Shown: positions 39,341 to 49,428 of the stretch, piece after piece | Numbering within the stretch: the first letter of the stretch is position 1 | Layout: the number at the start of each line of letters is the position of its first letter | Source of the DNA: Anthostomella pinea | Taxonomy: Eukaryota; Ascomycota; Sordariomycetes; Xylariales; Xylariaceae | Direction of reading: 5' to 3' | Assembly (NCBI GenBank): GCA_963556695.1 | Contig: CAUWAG010000010.1 | Span: 4,402,001-4,466,000 of the forward strand | Length of the DNA: 64,000 bases | Notes under the pieces: model-generated | The model's input: the letters and a program-made list of their open reading frames with translations, nothing else | The model's database searches: none | Told to the model about the DNA's origin: nothing | Translations under genes and position numbers: made by a program

Positions 39341-42300
39341 TCAGTTTCCTCTAAACAGGAACTGGAGATCCTCGGTGGAGAGAGAGTCCATGGCAGCGTC
39401 GTCTGAGTTGATGGTCGAGTGGATCATGCTCGTCTTCTTCTCCTGGAGAAGCACCATACGGCTCTCCACCGAGTCTTCAATGCAAAGACGGGTGATAGTG
39501 CAAGGGCGGGTTTGGCCGATTCGATGACATCGGTCAGCCGACTGCCACTCTGCGGCCGGGTTCCACCACCTGCGAGTGAAACATTAGCATGAGTGTTAGA
39601 GAAGAGAATGTACGACTTGTGCTGAACTTACGGATCAACAATGAAGACGCGAGACGCCTCAGTCAGGTTCAGTGCCACACCGCCAGCCTTCAAAGAAACC
39701 AAGAAACACTCAACATCGACATTGGTCATGAAATGGTTGATCGACGCCTGTCTTTGCGCTGGTGTCATGGTACCGTCGAGCATGACCGTCGTGATACCCG
39801 CTCGTCGGAGCCGCCATTCAATCAACTGAAGCATGGTGGTGAACTGCGAGAAGATGATCGACTTGTGCGAGGCATTGTCTGAGCGCAGCTTGTGCAATTC
39901 ATGCACAAGCAGCTCGATCTTTGATGAAGAAGTCCAGTTCTCCATCTTGATGCGGTTGATAATCGACGACTTCTTGACCATGGCCTCATCTTGTTCAATA
40001 TCCGGCTGTTCAAGGTCAATCGACAGTGGAATGTGGCACTGAGGGCAATCCGGCTGGCCTTGCGAGTTCACGTAGCTCTTTGCACAAGGCCGGCAGAACT
40101 CGTGCTTGCACTTGGACCGAATCGCTTGCTCAGCGGGTTCGTCACAAATGCAGCATACCAGTACGTTTTGCCCGCCCTCGCCCGACTTCCTGAGAATCAG
40201 ATCCGGATGGTCGGCTACCTGACGCATCTGCATGATGAGACCAAAGATGTTGGCGTAGTTGTTGAGGAGAACACCCTGGGCCACGTAGGTGTCGAACTTT
40301 CGCTGACCATTGCTCATGATACTGTGGGCGAAGTCATTCTCTTCTTCTCCAAAGAACTGACGGTCGACGTAGATCTCCTTGACCGGGAGCTCCATCGAGT
40401 CGGTATGGTCCTTCTTTAGCCGACGCAACATGATTCGGTCAGTTAAGAGCCGGAGTTTCTTGAACGCATTTTTGCCCGCACCACTGTTGCCGTATTTCTG
40501 AATGGGGTTCAGAAGCTCCTGGTTGAAGACTGATATATGTCCCATAGCATAATGGTTGCCTGCATTCCTGATCAGTAAATATAACAATGGTAAGCAAGAT
40601 AGACTCACAGTGTGTGCAACTGCCCACATCGTTCATGCTCCATTCGAGGCTAGAACAGTCACATTGCTTGCAGAAGTAAGAAGCGAATGGCGCAACGTTA
40701 AGAAATCGGATCAGCGAGAAGAACTCGCCAATTCGGTTCTGCAGGGGCGTTCCACTCAAGCACCAGCGGTAGTCTGCCTTGAGAGCAAAGCAGGCTTTGG
40801 CTGTCATGGTGCCCCTAGTCTGTAGGTCCTGATTAGCAGTGAAGTCATACAAGCTGGTGAGAAAGTAATTACCTTGATGTAATGAGCCTCGTCGAGAATA
40901 ACGCGGTGGAACTTGATCTGATGCATGACACTCTTCTCCTTGTACATGCCATCCTTGCGCTTGAGGCCTTTCTCCTGCCGGCGGTACATGGCCTCCAGAC
41001 TGTTGTAGGACATGAGAATGACGTCGAACTTCTTGAGTTCCTTGAGTGATAGATGCTTGGCCTTGGTGTTGGTACCATGGTAGACCAGGGTCTTCAGTGT
41101 TCCGCCAGTATAAGACCCGATCTCGGCTGTCCACTGCATCAGAGCGACCGGTGGGACAAGGACAAGAGAAGGGACCTTGGCGGGATAATCAGACATAATT
41201 AGGGAGACGGCTTGAATAGTCTTTCCCAGACCCATTTCATCTCCAAGGAGGCCGCCTTTCCAGTCCATTCCTTCCATGGCTTTCATCCATGCCAGACCTT
41301 CGAGCTGAAAAGGCTTCAACAGGCGGGATATGGTAGTTGGCTGCTCCGCCTTACCAGCCTTGAGGACTGGCCTCTTCTTGAGGTTAATCCACATGGATTT
41401 AAGTTCTGGGTGATTAAATTCCAGCCTCTCTCTGGCCTTCCTGGCGCCGCGAGTCAGGTTGGCACGACCGGGGCCGAGCTGGAGCTGAACATCACTATCA
41501 TTGTCGCCGTCCTCAGGGACGTCTTGATTGGGGTCTTGATGGCCATCTCCACTCAGCTCAACCTCGTCGTCGTCGTCATCTGTTACTTCAACGTTGGCGA
41601 AGTCGGCATCGGAGTCTTGGCTGGTCAGTGACTGAAGTTCTGCTCGGAGATCCGGGAGGGCCGCGAGTTCACGAGCAATCAAACCCTCTTCACTCTTCTT
41701 AAGCTTCTTGCGGGCTGGAGCAGTGCTGGAAAGAGGCTCATCATCATCCTTCTCGGGATCGCTGTCGGTGTGGATAGCATTGATTGTGCTAGCTTCCAAA
41801 GCCTTGCGCTTGGACGGACGAGCCTTGCGCTTGGATGGACGACTTGTAGACAGTACATCATCTTCTGAGTCATCCCGGGACAGATCAACAGGCGAAGAAG
41901 CAGTTCTGGTAGTTCGTCGCGCAGGCAATCTGGAAGTAAACGACGGTGTTACTTGCCAGTTATCCTCCTCGCGCTGGAGCTTGCGAGCCAGGACTGCGCT
42001 AGCAGACTGGTCATGGCCAAAAAGTTCATCGTCCTCATCTGAGTCCTCGGCATACGAGATGGGTCCACGTCGGGGTCTCTTGCTAGTGGATGATGCTACA
42101 ATACCAAACTCTTGGGCTTTGGGCTGAGCGCCAGCCGCATATTGGACAATGTCGGGGAGCTCAACAACCAGGTGAGCACGACGGGTCGAAGTAGCGCGCG
42201 AGCGTGAGCTGGCAGGTTTCGTAGAGGCGTCAGTCGAAGGGGCTGGAGTCACGGCATTGCTAGTGGCCGGAGTAGAGTATTCGCTGTCAGAGACTGTGGT

Positions 42301-42504
42301 AGTGGGAGTCGGCGCAGAAGACGCAGAGTCAATGGAGCCAATGATGGAGGTCTTGGCCAGTCTTCCACGACCACGCTTGGGAGGGACAGAGGCAGGGCTG
42401 GCAACAAGAGCGAATTGCGATGTTGCATCTGCTGCAGGCATGCCAGTATTGGTGTTGGCAGCGGCCTTGTTGAGGCCCATGGAACGTCTAGTCTGAGGGG
42501 CCAT
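39341..42504 (-). CDS. rad16: Rad16, SWI2/SNF2 ATPase with RING finger (global-genome NER)
   Basis: Four exons, join(39341..39569, 39632..40559, 40609..40819, 40873..42504) on the complement, encode 999 residues. With Rad7 it forms the NEF4 damage-recognition/ubiquitin-ligase complex of global-genome nucleotide excision repair. The N-terminal 350 residues are Ser/Thr- and acid-rich. The Snf2 ATPase has [11 protein letters not shown] (about 420), DEAH (about 538), and [20 protein letters not shown] Cys-rich insert CKQCDC...CTHCNH is typical of Rad16. The RING finger [21 protein letters not shown]...CPQC (about 745) is followed by the helicase C domain with [28 protein letters not shown] and HRIGQTRP. 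It ends [12 protein letters not shown]. The third exon must start at GCAACC; the upstream CAG would create a TGA. It is divergent from rad7. Confidence 0.97.
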
Positions 42505-43708
42505 CTTGTATCCGCTGGATGAGAGTGAGATGTGATTGTGAGGTGCAAGAAGATCGGATCATTGACAGATCGGTTGGCGGCTTGTACAAGTTGCACAACG
42601 ACCAGCAACAATATATCAGATCGAAATGCAGATGGGATGGAAGGGTGCAAGAGGCTGAATGTGTAGGAAGAGCGACGGCGCAGTGAATGTGAATTGTGTG
42701 ACTTTCTGCGTGGCGTTCTTGTCGCAGAGAGCAGCAGACAAAGGCGACTCGCGCAACAGCAGAACGGTCGAGGCGCTGTACCAGTTGGAGGTTAATAAAC
42801 AATTGGCGGTGCGTGCATGTGCCGGGGGAGAATGGAGATAGATGCAGGCAGACGAACCTTGTGACCCGAGTCCCTACTCAAGCGGTAGATACCTCCTAAC
42901 CTTAGTTATGAGAAAATGCGTGAATCGATCCTCTGAGTATCAAGCTTCCATCAGCGAGAGATGGGAAAAGAAAAGAAAGGAAGGGTGGGAGGACCAGCTG
43001 CCAGAGGTTCAAGGGAATCCGGCGAACGACCTCTACCTAGTCAGGGAAAAGGGAAAGGTGATGGTGGTGGTAGTGGCAACTCAATCGGATCGAATTGCAA
43101 AAGAAACCCAGAGCTCTGGTTTATTACGCAAGCACTGTAACTAGGCAGCCAGGTACGTACCTGAGATACAAGGGTAATAAAGGCAGGGACAACAATGGAG
43201 GGTGTCGGATAAGAGACGATAAGCCCGGCTAAGGCAGGCCGCGTCGAGTGGTTTGACACTTGTGAACGCGTGATCACGGGACCAGCAGTGGTTGGTGCTT
43301 CGGCAGCCCGAGCCGGCGGCCAATCAGACACTCCAGCTGTTCATCAAAGGTTGAAAGCCCCTGAGCCCCCCCGAAGGAGGCGTCATTGACGGCATGTTCA
43401 TGGGGGCCCACAGCGGCTATCGAGGGCTAGAGGGGCAATATGGGGGATGCCGATGATCATCTAGCGCCTTATTACCTAATTATCATTCCGTCCCAGACTA
43501 AGAAACACTTAACGCGCTTGAGGTGGCAAACCATTCCTGGGTACGTACCGAGGCACCTCAGCGATTTCGACTCTTTTCCATTTCACATCCCTCCCTCAAG
43601 GCTCACACCCTCACACCCTCCTTTGCGCCGACCTCTACTGGACAGTAATACCCAACAAGAAAGCACCTCCAACTCGTGCTCTTTTCAGAGTTGCTTGCCA
43701 CCATCATC
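42505..43708. promoter_or_regulatory. Divergent promoter region shared by rad16 and rad7
   Basis: A 1.2-kb gap separates the rad16 start (42504, minus) and the rad7 start (43709, plus), with no credible gene inside. It must contain both promoters. No motif was firmly identified. The region includes GC-rich stretches near 43,300-43,440 and a pyrimidine-rich leader before rad7. Confidence 0.7.
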
Positions 43709-45721
43709 ATGTACGTCGAATCACATCCCATGCTATCATGTGTAGCTGGTTCATACTAACAGATAAATGCAGGAGTGCCAATCGTCCGAACCAGGGGATT
43801 AGAGGTCCTCGGTCCGCCCTGACTGACTTCCTGTCCTCTCAGAACATCCAGGCCCACCAAATTCGAGCTAATGCCAATGCACGCCGCGCTGCAGCAGCCC
43901 TCGCCGCCGCCGCCAATGTCCAAAACAATGCGGACGGAGACGACGATGCTGATGACGACGAGAATGAGGAAGACAATGAAGCTGGCGGCTCGACTTCTAC
44001 AACTGCATCAAGAGCCCGCGCCCGAGAGCAGAAGAAACAGAAGCAGGAGGCAGCGATCGCAAAGATCAAGGAGAGCAAGCTTTACATCAAAAAGAAGCAG
44101 CAGAAGCTTGCGCGCGAGAAGAAGCACAAGCGCAAGCGCGGTGGCGATAGTCCAGACTTGCCAGAGTCTGACTCGGACGACCTTGCCCGTGCGCTCCTTG
44201 ACGAGAAGCCGGGCCCTGTGCCTGGCCAGATGGCTAACTGTGAGATCTGCGACAAAAGATTCACCGTCACTCCGTACTCACGCGCCGGCCCCAATGGAGG
44301 AATGCTCTGCTCGCCCTGCGGCAAAAAGCTTGCAAAGGACCAGAACGACGCCAAGAAGAACAAGAAGCCGAAGTTAGCAGCTCAGGGTGGTGGCGGGCGT
44401 CGCAAGATGCAGAGTCGCATTCTCGATGGTACCTACCATGTTGGCGCAAAGCCTCTGATGAATCTGTGCATCGAGACTCTAGCCAAGAACATCCAGCTAG
44501 CTGATGGTCTTGGCGATCTCCCGCCCCGAGTTGTCGATCTCATTGCGAGAAAGCTCTCAAAGCACCGTCTGCTTGGACCAGACACTTTGCGGCTGTTCCT
44601 GGACCCGCGCAATGATGCAGTCAGCCTCTATGATGCCGCGCGCCTCAGCTCGCAAGACTACGTCACCATCTTTCAGCAGGTCACGCAGCTGAAGAAGCTC
44701 AAGCTGCGCAATGCAATTCAGTTCAAGGACGAGGTCATGCAGTATCTCATCACCAGGAACCTCAATCTGGACAGCATCTATCTACATGGCGCCAATCTTG
44801 TGAGCGAGGCTTGTTGGATCGAGTACTTGAAGGCGAAGGGGGAGCACTTGAAAGCTCTCCAGATCTACTACATGGACAAACATGTCAACGATGCTGTAGT
44901 TTCGACTCTGAAAGTCTCCTGCCCTTCTCTTACCCGGCTCAAGCTCTGTCACAACCAAGAAGTCTCCGACGATGGCATCAAGCTCATTGCGAACCTAGTC
45001 AAGCTGGAACATCTCAGCCTGCAACTCATCAAGAAAACCAAGACCGACCCTTACGTTGCTGTTGTACAGAGCCTGGGCAAGCAACTGCAGACCCTGTCAC
45101 TCAAGAACATCGCGGATGTCGATAATCGCTTGCTTGATGCAATTCATGAGAATTGCACTTCTTTGAAGAAGCTGCGCGTCACTGATAGTGAGCACATGAC
45201 GGATGCTGGATTTGCGAGAATGTTCAAGGGCTGGAAGAACCGCGCCCTTGTGTTCCTTGATTTGCAGAAGTGCCGTCATGTTGATCCGGCCAAGCCCAGA
45301 GAAAACGAGCACATGGTTGGTCTGTGTTCCGAGGGATTCCGTGCTATCATGACCCACTCGGGCACAAACTTGCGGTATCTCAATATCCACGCTTGTCGCC
45401 ACATCTCAGCTGCGGCTTTCGAGGAGGTCTTTGCGGAGGACAAAGTGTACCCTCAGCTGTCAAAGCTGGAGATCAGCTTTTGCGAGGAAGTAACCGATTT
45501 CATCGTCGGATCCATCTTCCGGTGCTGTCCAGCTCTGAAAGAGCTGAATGTATTCGGTTGCATGAAGGCAAGTCTCCTTTCTTCCTATCACATTTAGTTA
45601 GTTTTTTTTTGTCTTTGCTGACCATAGACTACAGGTCAAGCACGTCAAGGTCCCGAAAGGCCGCATTCTCGTCGGCGTCCCCAATGCTATAGGAATGCAA
45701 ATCGAGGGAGTTGATGACTGA
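43709..45721 (+). CDS. rad7: Rad7, leucine-rich-repeat subunit of the GG-NER complex
   Basis: Three exons, join(43709..43710, 43773..45567, 45635..45721), encode 627 residues. The first coding exon is just AT; the G of the start codon follows a 62-nt intron (GTACGT donor, TACTAAC branch, TGCAG acceptor). The protein then starts MSANRPNQGIRGPRSALTDF, the Rad7 N-terminal signature. A basic acid-rich region leads to a Cys4 zinc-ribbon-like CEICDKRF...CSPCGKK (about 155-185), then the YHVGAKPLMNLCIETLAKNI segment and leucine-rich repeats to the end. The last intron is GC-AG with the perfect donor AAG|GCAAGT and joins FGCMK to VKHVKVPKGR. Rad7 pairs with Rad16, its divergent neighbour. It ends IEGVDD. 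Confidence 0.95.
43711..43772 (+). other. rad7: Intron 1 of rad7, splitting the ATG start codon
   Basis: Exon 1 ends CATCATCAT and exon 2 begins GAGTGCCAATC, so AT|G assembles the start. If the intron is retained, the ATG opens a 16-codon frame that stops at the TAA inside the TACTAAC branch site. No other ATG reads into the conserved IRGPRSALTDF segment without intron sequence. Confidence 0.85.
45568..45634 (+). other. rad7: Intron 2 of rad7, GC-AG intron
   Basis: The donor AAG|GCAAGT matches the known GC-AG consensus exactly, with a GCTGAC branch and a CTACAG acceptor. The only nearby GT gives a different frame that loses the conserved VKHVKVPKG end. Confidence 0.85.
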
Positions 45722-45812
45722 ACAGGTCTAGGAAGTCAAGGTCCCGAAACACAGAGTTCTCGTCGGCGTTCCCAATGCTTTAGGAATGCAAATCGAGGGA
45801 GTTTATCACTGA
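45722..45812 (+). repeat. Tandem degenerate copy of the last rad7 exon
   Basis: The 91 bp from the acceptor ACAG to the stop of rad7 (45,631-45,721) are followed at once by a 91-bp copy (45,722-45,812). My hand alignment finds 12 mismatches and no gaps. The copy keeps the ACAG acceptor and the final TGA but has GTC TAG right after the acceptor, so it could only encode one residue if spliced in. It is therefore 3' UTR or a dead exon. Confidence 0.9.
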
Positions 45813-46345
45813 ACGTACGATACCCAGGAGGTTTTGATACCTATTGCCGAGGTCAACTGAGCATGTCCTCAACGACATCTTGGTGGGGGAAACTATCATA
45901 GGGCTCATTGGGGCAAACTCGCTGTTTGATTGCTGGACACATGTAAAGTATAATGAGGGGAAACGAAGATTCACCACGACTATGCTATGAATTCTTTGTT
46001 CTCCCGCTTTTGATCGCTGGACACATGTAAAGTATAATGAGAGGAAATGAAGATTCACCATGACTACTCTATAAATTCTTTGTCTGCCCGCTTTATGTGT
46101 TGCTTGTGCTTTGCCACAATCCCATTGCCGTTTCCGCGGGCCGTCAAAGAACAATCACGGCCGTTACCCAGAAACCTGTCCTTCCGACAATATTCAAACA
46201 GACTGAAGAGACTCTGCAGACCAACATCAACATCTATAACATCTCGCTTTCCCGCGACGGTCACGGGGTTCAGACTTGTGATGTAGAAGCAATTACTTAC
46301 TTACCAAAGCAAATCAAGTTTTACTACACTACGACCAAACTTACG
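45813..46345. other. Intergenic gap between rad7 and the CVNH-like gene
   Basis: Holds the rad7 3' flank, the 84-bp tandem repeat at 45,925-46,092, and the presumed promoter and leader of the CVNH-like gene. A TATAAA sits at 46,070-46,075 in the second repeat unit. Confidence 0.6.
45925..46092. repeat. Two-unit tandem repeat, period 84 bp
   Basis: Units 45,925-46,008 and 46,009-46,092 both run from TTTGAT(T/C)GCTGGACACATG to a CCCGCTT end, with scattered substitutions. Unit 1 has CTATGAATTC where unit 2 has CTATAAATTC, so only unit 2 carries a TATA-like box upstream of the CVNH-like gene. Confidence 0.88.
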
Positions 46346-47490
46346 ATGAAACACTTCACCACCACCATCCTCGGCGCCCTCCTCCTCGGCACCGCCTCCA
46401 CCAACCCGGGCCGCGCCGCAGCCGGCCGCCAGAAGCAGCATCACGGCGGCAACTGGACGTGCGCCGACCTGCACATCAAAGACGACAAGCACACCCTCGC
46501 ATACAACTGCACGGGCGGCCGCGCGCACATCGCAGGCCAGCTCGACCTGAACGCGTGTCTGGGCACGACGCCAGGCTACTTCGGCGGCGCGCAGCTGGTC
46601 CACGAGACCAACGGCTGCTTCGGCAACTCCTGCCAGGACTGCTCGTTCCTGCGCGGGAGCGGGCTACCGCCAAGGACGGCAAAGTGGTCGGCGGCGCGTA
46701 CGTCGACCACGGGCCGCACAGCAGCAGGAACGCGATGCTGCACTGCAATAATTGCGACTCGGCTGAGGGCCTGCGGCAGAGCTCGACAGGCGGGTACCTG
46801 GATGTCCAGAAGTTCCTGAACTTCACGAGGAATGGTATTAGGTGTCTGGGCGGGGCGAAGAAGGTTGCGAGAGATGAGCTGGCGGAGCAGGAGGTCTTCC
46901 ATCTCGTGGGCGCGGGTAACGACTCCAGGGGCATGCACGTGGATACAGAAGCGCGGGACGAGGACGGGCTTTTCGTCACAAGCGACAACATAGAAGACAA
47001 GAAAGAGGAGAAGCGCGCCGCCCAAGACACCAACGCTCTCTGCGCCGCCATGAAAGCCAACCCGACGCAGCGGTACCAGAAGGCGCTCGGCGCGGCCAGT
47101 TGCTATGACATCCACCTCGAGTCGATCAACCTGCGCAACCTGACGGCGGCCTGCCCGGCGGGCGTGCAGTCCGACGGCGTCACCAAGATGCAGATCGTGT
47201 CGACGCTGGACCTCAACCACTGCCTCATGAACCAGAACCGGCAGATGCGGCCCGAGGCCGACGGCAGCTTTGCGGGCAGCTGCAATACGTGCCAGTTGCA
47301 AAAGAAGGACACGGATGACAAGGGCGCGGTGACGAAGGAGTCTGTCTTGCTGATGTGCAACTGCCATGCTGATAATATGATGGGCGCGCCGTATGTGGAG
47401 CTGTCGGATGTTGGGGTCTTGCAGGTTGTGGGCGGGCAGTTGATGTGTCAGGGGCAGCAGGGGTACATCAAGAGCTATAGCAAAGCTTGA
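46346..47490 (+). pseudogene. Secreted two-domain cyanovirin-N-homology (CVNH) protein, frameshifted
   Basis: ATG at 46346 opens a signal peptide (MKHFTTTILGALLLGTAS) and the first CVNH-like domain (WTCADLHIKDD, AYNCTGG, QLDLNACLG, NSCQDCSFLR). The frame then breaks near 46,651-46,656. The continuing homology (RERATAKDGKVVGGAYVDHG, MLHCNNCD) lies in the -1 frame and runs open to the stop at 47,490. The second part holds another CVNH-like domain (CYDIHLESINLRNLTAACPA, STLDLNHCL, SCNTCQLQ, LLMCNCH). One missing base would explain the break, so this is a recent pseudogene, an assembly error, or less likely a recoding site; no small intron fits. CVNH proteins are fungal carbohydrate-binding lectins. 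Its neighbours are tandem repeats and a retroposon. Confidence 0.7.
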
Positions 47491-47980
47491 GGCGGTATGG
47501 CATGGGATGATGCTCTGGTGTCTTTTTTTTCTTTCTACGTATCATTTCGTATTTCCTGTAATGTCACATTTTCGGAGACTCAGACACATATAACATTAGT
47601 CTACCTGTCGCACTCGTACTGCAGCGCAGACCAGCTTGGGCCTTCGCTCCTACATGCTGGTCAGAGTAAAGATTATCTGGTTCAACAACGGTTTACGCGG
47701 TCTTTACGTGGAGTAATGGTGTCGAAAATTGCCCATGATCCACACGTCACGATGCAGGGCTTACGAGAATTTTCCTCCAAATACAATTCTCTCTCTGTCT
47801 CGTGCACGCTTCTCTAAAGATGCTTCTGTTTGCCGCTGTAGAGGCACTGACAGCGAGCGATCTGGACCACTCTGAAATCAACCATCATTTGCCGTGGGAG
47901 AGCACTTTTCGTCTTCGACAAACCGAAACCTGCTTCTTCCCCCAACCAGTTTAATATAAAGGTAGGAAACAGGAAGACAA
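47491..47980. other. Gap between the CVNH-like gene and retroposon copy 1
   Basis: A 490-bp stretch with the 3' flank of the CVNH-like gene (T-rich tract at about 47,521-47,534). No gene, RNA or repeat recognised. Confidence 0.5.
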
Positions 47981-48567
47981 CCACCCGGCCAACAATGTTT
48001 GTTTGTTTTGTATTTAACGTGGGGGGTAGCTCCTCAGTAGTGCAAACCACGCCTCCCAGAGCCATTGCATCGCAAGGTTGTAGAGGTGTCAAATTAGATA
48101 CATTCAGATCCGCGCACGAGCCTATCCTCGCTGTAGCGGTACCAATCTGGAGTGTTCAGATGGTTTTAGTCAATACCCAAGCACGATTCCGTCAGAAAAA
48201 CCTCCTATCTAGTGACAAAGCGACCCAGTGAACCTCAGTTCTCTGGTGTACATATCGTTCCAGTAGCCGTTCGATATATGTCGCATTGGTGGGTGGAGTA
48301 GGTGTTTGTTATCTGCTGGCGAGGGAAACCACAAGGGGGAAAACCTCGCAGGAGTGGGTATTGTGGAGACAAGCTGCTTGGCTATCGGGCTCTGCGATAA
48401 AATGGGGCCTCTCCACTGTCGTGTGCTGGTTATCGACTCGCACAAGCCGGGTCAGAAAGGGGGCCATAGCAGGATTCGAACCCACTTGTTCTCGTCGCCC
48501 ACCGCACAAACGAGAACACAACCAGGCGCATTTGACCATTGCGCCATACGGCCCACCCGGCCAACAA
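47981..48567 (-). mobile_element. tRNA-headed SINE-like retroposon, copy 1 (full length)
   Basis: The element (47,996-48,552) is flanked by a 15-bp target-site duplication, CCACCCGGCCAACAA, at 47,981-47,995 and 48,553-48,567. Read on the minus strand it begins with a tRNA-like head of about 91 nt. The head has an acceptor pair GGCCGTA/TATGGCC, an A box TGGCGCAATGG (48,536-48,546) and a B box GGTTCGAATCC (48,472-48,482). A 460-bp body of unknown origin follows, and the element ends in an (AAAC)n-type tail next to the duplication. This is the architecture of a SINE transcribed by RNA polymerase III. No coding capacity is evident. A near-identical copy lies at 56,241-56,833. Confidence 0.88.
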
Positions 48568-48837
48568 GATAACGTTCAATAATGTGCAAAACCCCTCGCT
48601 GCAACACTGCACTCAAGCGACAGGGGACTTCATCACCGCGCCACTCGCAAACGCCATAGCCCCCTGATATTGTGTGTATATCCAGGGCTCTTTCTCCTTC
48701 TAGCCATATCCTCAAGGTGAAACGTTCATGCAACGTAACAGGCTCGAAGAAACGAGTCTGCCCCAAGACATGGACCCGGGCTCCTCGCTTCCCTATGTGC
48801 TGTCTGAGGAGAGTATTTACTGAGTCCTATTGATGCA
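48568..48837. other. Short gap right of retroposon copy 1
   Basis: About 270 bp of ordinary composition between the retroposon and a possible decayed gene; no feature seen. Confidence 0.4.
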
Positions 48838-49428
48838 GTGACGAGCAACCCATGTCTCACCCGCGCAATCCGCCGCCGAGTAGTCCAAAGAATGGTGGCT
48901 GAAGCCCGAGCCCATGAAGAGGCCGACGGATGGGGAGAACAAACCCGCGAGGACGAGAAGAAGCAGCACGACAAGGACCAGGAGGAGCTCATCGACATGG
49001 GCTCTGATGACGACAACAACGGTAACGAATCCACATCGCCATCAAACCGTACGCACGTCGAGGTCCGCGAGCAGGGCCAAAAAAACAACGGTGCCCAACG
49101 TCGAGTGCATGCTCGGATACACCGTCGGGCTCCGCTTCAACCCAAACCATGTCTTCATGTTCGAGCCCAAGAACGAGGAGGGCGACTCCAAGACCAGCGC
49201 GAACACGGCTGCAGAGTGGGGCGGATGCGGCGTGGCATAAGAGGACATGCGGAAGGTCACAGCGCAATGGGTGGCGTTCGAGCTCGACGCCCAGTTGAGC
49301 TGATCTGTGTCGCGTTCAAGATCCCGTGCGGGCTGGTGCGAAGGGAGGCTGTAGTTATCGAGGCTACGGACGGCAAGAGGAATGCCAGGAAGGGAGGACA
49401 GCAGCGGGGTGGAAAGGCCGGTCGTTGA
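48838..49428 (+). pseudogene. Possible decayed gene of unknown function
   Basis: Protein-like sequence is spread over shifting frames. An acidic stretch (EDEKKQHDKDQEELIDMGSD, then NRTHVEVREQGQKNN) ends at an A7 run at 49,079-49,085. After it the neighbouring frame reads ECMLGYTVGLRFNPNHVFMF and EPKNEEGD before a stop at about 49,239. No single start explains both parts and no family is recognised. A frameshift in the homopolymer would explain the break. The evidence is compositional only, so this may be a chance open frame. Confidence 0.3.

Noticed and set aside
40560..40575. Upstream CAG (before GAATGCAG) as acceptor for rad16 exon 3
   Set aside because: It would create an in-frame TGA; the next AG restores the conserved CTHCNH segment.
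46576..47367. 263-codon minus-strand frame over the CVNH-like gene
   Set aside because: Antisense to sequence with clear CVNH motifs; a GC-driven shadow.
48462..48552. A functional nuclear tRNA gene
   Set aside because: A and B boxes are present, but the anticodon region is an extended 8-bp stem with no normal anticodon arm, and the unit is part of a retroposon.
48286..48582. Open frames on both strands inside the SINE, repeated at 56,577-56,889
   Set aside because: They recur because the element is repeated, differ by frameshifts between copies, lack starts and motifs, and overlap the tRNA-like head.
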